DNA from: Mycobacterium sp. GA-1841
GTDB taxonomy: Bacteria > Actinomycetota > Actinomycetes > Mycobacteriales > Mycobacteriaceae
DNA length: 64,000 nt
Direction: 5' to 3'
Assembly (NCBI RefSeq): GCF_001954135.1
Contig: NZ_MBEQ01000068.1
Location: 1-64,000, forward strand
The translations under genes were made by a program, and so were the position numbers. Position 1 is the stretch's first letter, and each line of letters begins with the position of its first letter. Positions 17,525 to 25,100 of the stretch are shown piece after piece. The notes under the pieces were generated by a model. It searched no databases and had not been told where the DNA came from. It was given only the letters and a program-made list of their open reading frames with translations.

Positions 17525-17595
17525 GGTGGAGTGGCCGAGTGGTGAGGCAACGGCCTGCAAAGCCGTGCACACGGGTTCGATTCCCGTCTCCACCT
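17525..17595 (+). tRNA. tRNA-Cys (anticodon GCA)
   Basis: A 71-base cloverleaf: acceptor GGTGGAG/CTCCACC, anticodon stem ACGGC/GCCGT around CTGCAAA (anticodon GCA), T loop TTCGATT, discriminator T as expected for tRNA-Cys, and encoded CCA at 17596-17598. It lies 30 bases after tRNA-Gly and 20 bases before tRNA-Val, presumably in one transcript. Confidence 0.97.
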
Positions 17596-17615
17596 CCAAG
17601 AAAGAGTTTCAACCC

Positions 17616-17687
17616 GCGCGATTAGCTCAGCGGGAGAGCGCTTCCCTGACACGGAAGAGGTCACTGGTTCAATCCCAGTATCGCGCA
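17616..17687 (+). tRNA. tRNA-Val (anticodon GAC)
   Basis: A 72-base cloverleaf: acceptor GCGCGAT/ATCGCGC, D arm GCTC/GAGC, anticodon stem CTTCC/GGAAG around CTGACAC (anticodon GAC), T loop TTCAATC, discriminator A and encoded CCA (17688-17690). It is the last gene of the Gly-Cys-Val cluster. With the CAC isoacceptor at 16619, two valine tRNA genes lie within 1 kb on opposite strands. Confidence 0.97.
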
Positions 17688-17692
17688 CCAGC

Positions 17693-17719
17693 ATAGCCCC
17701 TGATCAGGGCTATTTTTTT
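17693..17719 (+). terminator. Intrinsic terminator of the Gly-Cys-Val tRNA cluster
   Basis: The stem ATAGCCC/GGGCTAT surrounds CTGATCA and is followed by a run of seven T residues. It begins three bases after the tRNA-Val CCA end. On the opposite strand it lies beyond the 3' end of the kinase gene (stop at 17837). Confidence 0.9.
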
Positions 17720-17836
17720 GCCTCGATTCGGTTGCCGACCCCGTGCACGTCCAACGTTGGCTTGTGTTCGAAGATCCATTGACCTTTCGCGCACAAGCCG
17801 ACGTTCGTGGCGCAAGTTGCTGTGCGGGAACAGCAC

Positions 17837-19471
17837 CTACGCCGGCGGGGATGGCGGAGCCGATGGAGGCCCTGGCGGCGGAGGCACCGGCGGACCGGGC
17901 GGCGGAGGCGGTGCGGGCAGTTGAGGAGCCGGCGGCAGCGGGTCGGCGACCGCGGCGGGATTGGCGACCGGGCTGCCCGGCAAGGCATCTCCCAGACGGG
18001 TGGCGCGAACCGGCACGGTGATCACCGCACCCTGCAGTCCGCACTCGTTCGATTGGATGGTGGTGGTCTGCGCGCCGGCCAGCCCACCGTCGGGCTGTGG
18101 CGCCAACGCCAACGCCGTATCCATCGCCTGGAATTGACCGACGATCGGCGCCTCGCACGGCAACGACCCTCTACCCGGATCGCCCTGCCAAGAACTCTCG
18201 ATGAAACGAAATATGGCAGTCATGCCGCCACCCTCGGCGGAGGGGACCGCATTGTTGGTGCCGTCCATGCGCGTCGACGTCGCCACACATCCCGAGGGTC
18301 TACACGTCGAACGGAATGCCCACCAATAGCTGGCGATCTGGTTGCCCGCCGCCGGCCAGGGATTGCCGTTGAGGGCGGCGTGTGGGTTGTCGTAGTCGAG
18401 GCGGTAGAGGCCGTCGAAGGTGGGACCGGTGGGCTGCGCCGGAGTGTTCGCCACGTTCGCGCCGACCACGTTGGCAGCGCTCGGCGGTGGGCTGGGCTGT
18501 CCACTGGCCGCCGCGTTCGGAGACGGCCACAACTGCCACAGTCCGATACCGACGACGCTCACGGCGGCGATCACGGCGGCAGGAACCCAGCCCGATTGCT
18601 CGAGAACCCTGTATCGGGGCTCAGGCTGAGCGGCAGCAGGTGCGGCCTGGTTCGGAGCCAAAGCCGGTGCAGCCATGGGAGTTTCGTCAGCAAGTGCGTG
18701 TGCGAAAGCGCCGCAGCTGGCGAACCGGTCAGCCGGGTTCTTCGCGAGAGCTTTGGCCAGCACCGGATCGAGGTCGGCCAATTCCGGCCGACCGTCGGCC
18801 AATTCCGGCGGCTTCGAGTTGACGTGACGGCTGACCACGACAGCGGGATTGGAATGCGCGAACGCTTGCATCCCGGTCAAGAGGTGATAGGCCGTACAAG
18901 CCAAGGCGTACTGGTCGGCCCGGCCGTCGACCTCCTCCCCCACAAGTTGCTCGGGTGCGGCATAGCCGGGCCCGACGTTGTGAGCGATACCCAGTCCGAC
19001 GACGGTGACTGGCGCCTCCCCGATACCGTTGACATCACCGCGGATGACGTTGGCCGGCCGGACGTCGCGATGTACCACGCCATGCTTGTGTGCGTAGTCG
19101 AGTGCTGCGGCAACCGTGGTGATGATCCGGAAAACCTGCTCGCGCGGCAGGCCGTCGGGGTGCTGTTCAAGGAGACCAGAAAGATCCGTGCCGTCGACGA
19201 AGTCCGTCGACAACCAGAGCTGACCGTCATGTTCCCCGTGCTCGCGAACCCGAGCGATGCTGGGATGCCACAACCCGGCGGCACCATCCGCCTCCCGGTG
19301 AAACCGCTCCCGGTACTCCGGGTCGGCGGACCACGCCCGCGGCAGCAACGTCAACGCGTCACGGCCGGGGCGCCGGGCATGTTGAGCGAGGTAGACCTCC
19401 CCGGCCCCGCCTGAGCTCAGCGGTCGAATGATCCGGAACACGGCGAACGTCTCACCGACGTTGAGCGGCAT
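17837..19471 (-). CDS. PknF-like Ser/Thr protein kinase homologue, predicted pseudokinase
   Basis: This 544-residue single-pass membrane protein has a cytosolic kinase-like domain (1-265), a membrane segment (about 297-314) and an extracellular domain of about 230 residues ending in a Pro-rich tail. The kinase part closely resembles PknF (FHREADGAAGLWHP, DFVDGTD, RADQYALA, LAKALAKNPADRF). Key residues are lost: the beta-3 lysine is Thr41 (DALTLLP), HRDVKPAN is HRDVRPAN (134-141), and DFG is GLG (159-161). The activation loop is reduced so that GIAHNVGPGYAAPEQ joins almost directly. ATP-Mg catalysis is therefore unlikely. There is no frameshift or stop, so it is a maintained pseudokinase and not a decayed gene. 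It lies between duplicated tRNA-Gly genes. Confidence 0.88.
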   Translation of the reverse strand: MPLNVGETFAVFRIIRPLSSGGAGEVYLAQHARRPGRDALTLLPRAWSADPEYRERFHREADGAAGLWHPSIARVREHGEHDGQLWLSTDFVDGTDLSGLLEQHPDGLPREQVFRIITTVAAALDYAHKHGVVHRDVRPANVIRGDVNGIGEAPVTVVGLGIAHNVGPGYAAPEQLVGEEVDGRADQYALACTAYHLLTGMQAFAHSNPAVVVSRHVNSKPPELADGRPELADLDPVLAKALAKNPADRFASCGAFAHALADETPMAAPALAPNQAAPAAAQPEPRYRVLEQSGWVPAAVIAAVSVVGIGLWQLWPSPNAAASGQPSPPPSAANVVGANVANTPAQPTGPTFDGLYRLDYDNPHAALNGNPWPAAGNQIASYWWAFRSTCRPSGCVATSTRMDGTNNAVPSAEGGGMTAIFRFIESSWQGDPGRGSLPCEAPIVGQFQAMDTALALAPQPDGGLAGAQTTTIQSNECGLQGAVITVPVRATRLGDALPGSPVANPAAVADPLPPAPQLPAPPPPPGPPVPPPPGPPSAPPSPPA

Positions 19472-19587
19472 CCAGGAATCCTACGAACTGCGCTCCACCG
19501 CCTGCCGTCGGCATCCGGATCACCGGCGCCCCTAGCCGAGCGGGCACCGTTTGCATTGCCCCACAAAGCAAGTCAGAGGCGAGGAAT

Positions 19588-19617
19588 TTGTGCCTGCGTA
19601 CATCGGTGGGCTAGTGT
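19588..19617 (+). promoter_or_regulatory. Promoter of the second tRNA-Gly
   Basis: TTGTGC (19588-19593), an 18-base spacer and TAGTGT (19612-19617), 37 bases before the tRNA. It is the duplicated counterpart of the promoter at 17355-17384, at exactly the same distance from the tRNA. The -10 differs by one base from copy 1, so the strength may differ. Confidence 0.6.
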
Positions 19618-19654
19618 TCTGCATCGCGACGGGCGACGACCTCGCCTGTGGCGC

Positions 19655-19727
19655 GCGGATGTAGCGCAGTTGGTAGCGCATCACCTTGCCAAGGTGAGGG
19701 TCGCGGGTTCGAATCCCGTCATCCGCT
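19655..19727 (+). tRNA. tRNA-Gly (anticodon GCC), copy 2
   Basis: It is base-for-base identical to the tRNA-Gly at 17422-17494, offset by 2233 bases. Here CCA follows the discriminator (19728-19730), unlike copy 1. The upstream about 75 bases, including the promoter, are also similar to copy 1, while sequence after the tRNA is unrelated. No other tRNA follows; the next gene is the TetR regulator, 91 bases downstream. Confidence 0.97.
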
Positions 19728-19818
19728 CCACGATGGGTTTGTGCCATCAAATTCCGCGGGCCGACTGCTAAGGCTGCACTAACAGCTTCGGACTTCGCGG
19801 CGGACGTTAAAGTCGAGC

Positions 19819-20385
19819 GTGCCCAGGATCAGCGCCTCATCGGTCGAAGAACACCGCGAGCTGGTCCAACAGCGCATCTTCGAGGCTTTCGCCGCGCTGA
19901 TGGCCGAGCACAGTTTCGACGCGATCACCATGGCCAAGCTGGCGGCCGAGGCCGGCATCGGACGGACCGCGATCTACCACCACTTCCCCGACAAGGAATC
20001 GGTGGTGATCGCCTTCGCCTCCCACGAGACCACCCGGTATCTCGACGGGCTGCGCGCCGCGCTGTCCGAGGTCGAGGATCCGGTCGAACGTCTCAAGGTC
20101 TACATCGGCCATCAGCTCGAGGCCGGCCAGGAATTCCATATGGGCATGGGCATGCAGCTCTACGGAGCCCTGTCCACTGAGACGATGCTTGCCATCCGCG
20201 ATCACGTGGTGGCGGTCGAAGACGTGCTGCGCGAGATTCTCACCCGGGGTGTCGCCGCCGGGCAGTTCGTGGTCGACGACGCGGCCGCCACCATGTCTCT
20301 GCTGCATGCCTGCCTGGCGCCGCGCCATTTGCCGCGGGCGAACATCGAGCGGTTTGTGCTGCGTGCGCTGAACGCGACGCCGTAA
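19819..20385 (+). CDS. TetR-family transcriptional regulator (adjacent to heme oxygenase)
   Basis: This is a 188-residue protein with an N-terminal TetR helix-turn-helix: ITMAKLAAEAGIGRTAIYHHFPDKESVVIAFASHE (about residues 35-70). The C-terminal ligand domain is divergent. GTG 19819 is the only good start. The gene is 110 bases upstream of the heme oxygenase on the same strand, and that gap contains a perfect 33-bp palindrome suited to a TetR dimer. It therefore probably represses the heme oxygenase; heme or a breakdown product as ligand is inference. Confidence 0.88.
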   Translation: MPRISASSVEEHRELVQQRIFEAFAALMAEHSFDAITMAKLAAEAGIGRTAIYHHFPDKESVVIAFASHETTRYLDGLRAALSEVEDPVERLKVYIGHQLEAGQEFHMGMGMQLYGALSTETMLAIRDHVVAVEDVLREILTRGVAAGQFVVDDAAATMSLLHACLAPRHLPRANIERFVLRALNATP

Positions 20386-20433
20386 CTCACAATCCGTAGC
20401 TCCCCGAACCCGTCGGGACCGTGTTAGGTTTCC

Positions 20434-20466
20434 GACAGGTTGTCAGCATGATGCTGACAACCTGTC
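20434..20466. promoter_or_regulatory. Perfect 33-bp palindrome, candidate TetR operator
   Basis: Arms GACAGGTTGTCAGCAT (20434-20449) and its exact complement (20451-20466) meet around a single G. It lies 30 bases before the heme oxygenase ATG and 48 after the tetR stop. Size and symmetry fit a TetR-family operator. There is no T-run after it, and its position upstream of a gene argues against a terminator. Confidence 0.75.
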
Positions 20467-20495
20467 AAAGCGCAGCCCTACCAAGTGGAGCCGAA

Positions 20496-21152
20496 ATGCC
20501 GCCGAGTGCCGTCGCCGCCGAGTCCATCCGCCGCCTGTCGGCAGCCATGCGTCAGGACTCGACCGACCAGCACGAGGCCGCCGAGCAGTCGCCGTTTGTC
20601 ACCGAACTCCTCAACGGCCGGGTGAACGAGCAGGGCTACGTCGACTATCTGCTGCGCCTGCGGGTGATCTACCACGCATTGGAGACCGCCGTCCGAGAGC
20701 ACCGGGACGATCCCCTCGTCGGCGCGGTGTACGACCCGGCACTCGAGCGGCTGGATGCCATCGACGCCGATCTGGACCACTGGGCGCCCGGCACCGAGCG
20801 CGACATCGACTCACCAGCGGCCCGTGCCTACTGCGCCCGGTTCGCCGACTCGCCGTGGGGCGGCGCGCTGGTGGCGCATCACTACACCCGCTATCTCGGT
20901 GATCTTTCGGGCGGACAGGCCATCGGCCGGATCTTGGAGCGCTCGTTCGACCTCGACGGAAAAGGCTTGGCGTTCTACACATTTCCGGTGCGCCCCAAGC
21001 CCTACAAGGATGCCTACCGCGATCGCCTCGACGGACTGGGCTTGGCCGAGGACGAGATCGATCGCGTGGTCGATGAAGTGAAGGCGGCATTCAGCCTCAA
21101 CCAGCGCGTCTTCGACGAACTGGCCGAGAAGCTGCCCACCTACCACCGCTGA
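20496..21152 (+). CDS. Biliverdin-producing-type heme oxygenase (HmuO-like)
   Basis: This is a 218-residue all-helical heme oxygenase. The proximal heme ligand is His26 in DSTDQHEAAEQSPF, and the distal-helix motif is HHYTRYLGDLSGGQAIGR (GDLSGG at 135-140). The FYTFPVRPKPYKDAYR segment is also typical. It opens heme to release iron, CO and a tetrapyrrole. This is the canonical HO family, not the MhuD/IsdG ferredoxin-like fold best known in M. tuberculosis. The ATG at 20496 has GGAG six bases upstream; an earlier in-frame start would read through the palindrome. It is flanked by tetR and an IdeR-boxed PPE gene. Confidence 0.93.
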   Translation: MPPSAVAAESIRRLSAAMRQDSTDQHEAAEQSPFVTELLNGRVNEQGYVDYLLRLRVIYHALETAVREHRDDPLVGAVYDPALERLDAIDADLDHWAPGTERDIDSPAARAYCARFADSPWGGALVAHHYTRYLGDLSGGQAIGRILERSFDLDGKGLAFYTFPVRPKPYKDAYRDRLDGLGLAEDEIDRVVDEVKAAFSLNQRVFDELAEKLPTYHR

Positions 21153-21218
21153 CCAGCCCGAACTTCAATTGACGATTCCGCCAAAACATAGGAACTTCAT
21201 ACCCCAAACCGGCTGAAG

Positions 21219-21237
21219 TTAGCTTACGCTAACCATA
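21219..21237 (+). promoter_or_regulatory. IdeR-like iron box upstream of the PPE gene
   Basis: TTAGCTTACGCTAACCATA matches the IdeR/DtxR 19-base consensus TTAGGTTAGGCTAACCTAA at 15 of 19 positions and contains the inverted repeat GTTAGC-TTAC-GCTAAC. It is 46 bases before the PPE ATG. A TTGACG element (21169-21174) lies upstream. This predicts iron-dependent repression of the PPE gene. Confidence 0.7.
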
Positions 21238-21282
21238 CTTTCTGCTGGGGGGGCACCGCGATCGAGAGGAGACGCCCGCGCG

Positions 21283-22848
21283 ATGACCGCCCCCGTCTGG
21301 ATGGCCATACCCCCCGAGGTGCACTCAGCCCTGCTCAGCAGCGGCCCCGGCGCCGGCCCACTGCTGGCTGCTGCCGGAGCCTGGAGCGCGTTGAGTACCG
21401 AATATTCCTCAGCAGCAACAGAATTGACGACGCTGGTGGGGTCGGTGACGGCAAGCGCATGGGAGGGACCGAGCGCCGAGCGTTACACCGCGGCACATGG
21501 CCCCTACGTGGCCTGGCTGAGCCAGAGCAGTGCCAGCACTGCCGGAGTGGCCGCGCAGATCGAGACCGCCGCCGCGTCGTACAGCGCAGCCCTGGCGGCC
21601 ATGCCGACGCCGGCCGAGTTGGCCGCGAACCGCACCACCCTCGGTGTGCTGGTGGCCACCAACTTCTTCGGCATCAACACTGTCCCGATCGCGGTGAACG
21701 AAGCCGATTACGTCCGGATGTGGATCCAGGCCGCCTCGACGATGACCGTCTACCAGAGTGCCTCCGAGGTGGCCGTGACCACCGCACCGGCGTCGACCGC
21801 GGCCCCGCTGCTTCTGGTTCCGGCTGCCGGGGAGGTCGGTTCGGCCTCGGCAATGATGATGCAGTCCGCGGCCGGAGCCCGGGCCACCGAGTCGGGGCTC
21901 GCGCTGAGCAACCCGTTCAAAGACTGGATCGAAGCAAATGATCCCATCGGGAACTGGCTGGCCGGGCAATCGGAGCATTTCTACGGAATGTACGACCAAC
22001 TCCGGGAATTCATTCTCGAGCCATGGCGGATCCCCCAGGTTCTCGCCGAGATCATCGCCGATCCCTCGTTGCTGTTCAGCACGTACATGAACGTCTTCTT
22101 CCTCGGCGCCTACTCGGCAGTCTTCGCCATCTTGGGGACCCCGCTCTACGCCGCGGTGACCGCAGCGGTATCCCCCGCCATGCTCGGGCTGCTCGGCATC
22201 GTCGGGCTGGCGCAGAGCTACGACATCCCGATCGATGCGCCCGCCGACGAGATCGCCACGCCGGCCGAGCATCCCGCAGGGGCCGCGATGCCGGCCTCAC
22301 CGGCACCGTCGGCACCCGCGAGCGCACCGACGTCGCCGGCACCGACGCCGGCCACGCCCGCCCCCGTGTCGGCGCCCGCCCCGATCGCCGGCGGGGCCGA
22401 GGCCGCCATGTATGCGGTGGGCGGCGGCGGTCCCGGATTCGGCTTCGGCCCGACCATGCGCCACGCTGCCACCGCCCAGGCCTCGGACTCCGTGGGGGCA
22501 TCCGCGGCGGCCGCCGCCACGGCCGCGGCGTCCAATCGGCGACGGGCGCAGGCACGCAAGCGACGTGGCGGCACAGTCAAGGATCGTGGCTATCGCTACG
22601 AGTTCATGACCGCCGGCGGCGACACCGAGACGCCGCCACCGCCGGAGACCGTCACCACCAGCGCGTCGGCCAGCGGATCCGGGAATCTGGGATTCAGCGG
22701 CACCGCAGTGAAGGCCACGGCCGGCGGACCAGCCGGGCTGACCACGCTGGCCGATGACACCTACGGCACCGGTGCGGCCCTGCCGATGATGCCGGGGAGC
22801 TGGCAACCCGACGGCGTGGATGACACCGGCTCCGAAAAGGACGCTTAA
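21283..22848 (+). CDS. PPE-family protein, PPE37-like, probably heme/iron related
   Basis: This is a 521-residue protein. The N-terminal PPE domain (about 1-165) has [23 protein letters not shown] and the W-x-G turn at SAWEG (Trp60). The stretch at 127-151 ([21 protein letters not shown]) closely resembles iron-regulated PPE37 of M. tuberculosis, which is implicated in heme-iron use. A hydrophobic middle (about 270-310) is followed by an Ala/Pro-rich low-complexity region (325-375), a basic patch ([13 protein letters not shown]) and a SVP-free tail; no MPTR repeats. There is no partner PE gene. Start ATG 21283 with GGAGA upstream. The IdeR-like box and adjacent heme oxygenase support a heme uptake role by inference. 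Confidence 0.88.
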   Translation: MTAPVWMAIPPEVHSALLSSGPGAGPLLAAAGAWSALSTEYSSAATELTTLVGSVTASAWEGPSAERYTAAHGPYVAWLSQSSASTAGVAAQIETAAASYSAALAAMPTPAELAANRTTLGVLVATNFFGINTVPIAVNEADYVRMWIQAASTMTVYQSASEVAVTTAPASTAAPLLLVPAAGEVGSASAMMMQSAAGARATESGLALSNPFKDWIEANDPIGNWLAGQSEHFYGMYDQLREFILEPWRIPQVLAEIIADPSLLFSTYMNVFFLGAYSAVFAILGTPLYAAVTAAVSPAMLGLLGIVGLAQSYDIPIDAPADEIATPAEHPAGAAMPASPAPSAPASAPTSPAPTPATPAPVSAPAPIAGGAEAAMYAVGGGGPGFGFGPTMRHAATAQASDSVGASAAAAATAAASNRRRAQARKRRGGTVKDRGYRYEFMTAGGDTETPPPPETVTTSASASGSGNLGFSGTAVKATAGGPAGLTTLADDTYGTGAALPMMPGSWQPDGVDDTGSEKDA

Positions 22849-22870
22849 CCGAACTATGTTGGGGCTATGA

Positions 22871-22888
22871 GCAATTCGTGAGAATTGC
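22871..22888. promoter_or_regulatory. Short perfect palindrome GCAATTC-GTGA-GAATTGC
   Basis: Seven-base arms with a four-base spacer lie 22 bases after the PPE stop and 77 bases before the next ATG. A second GC-rich hairpin (GTGCCG...CGGCAC) follows at 22902-22922. No T-run follows either. It could be an operator for the downstream membrane gene or a weak attenuator; the site overlaps a five-codon ATG...TGA reading frame. Confidence 0.4.
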
Positions 22889-22965
22889 GGTGCGCGGTCC
22901 GTGCCGGCGAGCCGTCGGCACCCCGGTATGCCGATACTGGGAGCCCGAGGAGGAGGGAGCACCGC

Positions 22966-23774
22966 ATGACCGGCGACACCGCACCGCAAGCTGACACCTG
23001 GGACAGCACGCTTCCGCACTTCTCCACTGTCGAAAAGCACGGCCGGATCACCGTGCCCGTCACCCATCCGTCGGAAACACTGCGTTTCTTCGCCGTGCTC
23101 ACGTTCATCCTGTGGATACCGATCGCCGTCGGCGCAGCATTCTGGATTCACGGCATGCAGACCCGCGAACCGTCGACGTGGTTGGGCATCGCCGCGATCG
23201 TCGGTTCGTTTCTTCCTGCCATCCTCGGCGGCATCGTCTCCGACGAGGCCCGCGATACCTTCGGCCAGCGCAGTACCGGCCACCGGGTGGCCCTGATCCC
23301 GGCATTGACCGGCATCGCGGTCGGATTGCTCGGGGCCGCACTGTGGTTCAGAGACTTCAGTGCCGGTGTGATGGCGACGCTCAGTGTCGTGTTCGCTTTT
23401 GGGGCAGCAATCGTCACCTTCGCCGCGTGGCAAGGCATCCGCTACACCCGGCGGCGGCAGCGCCGGCTGGCATCGCTGCGACGGCACGGTGTGCGTTCGC
23501 CCGGCGAGCTGCGCAACGTGAAATTCCTGAAGCGCTGGACCGCAGACGACCCTCAGTTCACCGTCACCATCGCCTTCGACGCCCCGACCGGACGCCGAGT
23601 GGTGGCCGCGAACATGGTCGCCCACCATTCCCGAGTTCCGCTGGCAGGGTCAGCCGTCGTCGTGTTCAGCGCACCCCATGACGCGGGCGACGACGTCTTG
23701 ATCGAACTCGACCCCGCCGAACCGCCCAAGTACGACCGTGACCCCAGCGGTCAGTACCGTAAGCCGACCGGCAG

Positions 23775-23778
<4 letters not shown>
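22966..23778 (+). CDS. Hypothetical four-pass membrane protein
   Basis: This is a 270-residue protein that I do not recognise. After a soluble N-terminus of about 40 residues there are four hydrophobic segments, at about 44-63, 74-92, 107-124 and 132-152. A strongly basic stretch (RYTRRRQRRLASLRRHG) and a soluble C-terminal domain of about 100 residues (FKRWTADDPQFTVTIAFDAPTG...) follow. The tail could be a small beta domain on the cytosolic side. An excellent GGAGGAGGG ribosome site precedes ATG 22966. Its stop overlaps the DAHP synthase stop convergently (CTAG). Confidence 0.65.
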
Positions 23779-24833
<1,055 letters not shown>

Positions 24834-24837
24834 TGTC

Positions 24838-24863
24838 AGGTGCCTTCCTGGTGGTGGGCACCT
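24838..24863 (-). promoter_or_regulatory. Hairpin holding the DAHP synthase ribosome-binding site
   Basis: The mRNA can pair AGGTGCC (24857-24863, plus-strand complement) with GGCACCT (24838-24844), a seven-pair stem whose 12-base loop carries AGGA of the ribosome site. It lies five bases before the ATG. It may modulate translation initiation; whether it forms in vivo is unknown. Confidence 0.4.
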
Positions 24864-24884
24864 GCGAGAGTTCCGGCGCCCTGT

Positions 24885-24917
24885 AACGACGAAAGGCAGC
24901 GACCGATGGTCACTGCC
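24885..24917 (-). terminator. Terminator-like hairpin in the DAHP synthase leader
   Basis: On the minus strand GGCAGTGACC-ATC-GGTCGCTGCC forms a ten-pair stem with one G-U pair and a three-base loop, followed by TTTCGTCGTT. It sits 22 bases after the leader-peptide stop and about 50 bases before the structural gene, as in amino-acid attenuators. The T-run is interrupted, so termination may be partial. Confidence 0.6.
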
Positions 24918-24939
24918 TGGGCTCCGGGTGGATGCGTGC

Positions 24940-25014
24940 TTAGTGCTGCGCTTTATCGGCTCCGCCCGGAGCCTTGATAAAGCGCCAATAGCCGGCACAC
25001 ACACCGATAGTCAC
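24940..25014 (-). CDS. Leader peptide with Tyr-Trp-Arg-Phe, candidate attenuator of DAHP synthase
   Basis: A 24-residue reading frame starting GTG 25014 encodes a peptide whose residues 8-18 are GYWRFIKAPGG, ending at TAA 24940-24942. Tyr9, Trp10 and Phe12 are the three end products of the pathway fed by the downstream enzyme. The 5' arm of a strong hairpin (24976-24985) overlaps the Trp-Arg-Phe-Ile codons, and a terminator-like hairpin follows. Attenuated leader peptides upstream of DAHP synthase genes are known in related actinobacteria. No strong ribosome site precedes the GTG, so the start is the weak point. Confidence 0.65.
   Translation of the reverse strand: MTIGVCAGYWRFIKAPGGADKAQH
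24948..24985 (-). promoter_or_regulatory. Pause-type hairpin inside the leader-peptide region
   Basis: Arms GCGCTTTATC (24976-24985 on the minus strand) and GATAAAGCGC (24948-24957) pair perfectly, enclosing a second stem GGCTCC-GGGC-GGAGCC. The segment 24965-24973 can alternatively pair with 24920-24928 (nine pairs, CCCGGAGCC), just 5' of the terminator hairpin. These alternative pairings resemble an attenuator switch, though the alternative helix abuts the terminator stem and does not overlap it. Confidence 0.6.
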
Positions 25015-25100
25015 GTCGGCCAGGCTACACCACTGCGGCCCGCGGACCACAACCGGCGCGTTCACAAGCATGGTTTGTGGCCGCAACCTACGATCCTGGC

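Noticed and set aside
17422-19727. Integrated mobile island bounded by tRNA-Gly attachment sites
   Set aside because: No integrase or phage gene lies between the copies, and the duplication includes the promoter, which argues for segmental duplication over site-specific integration.
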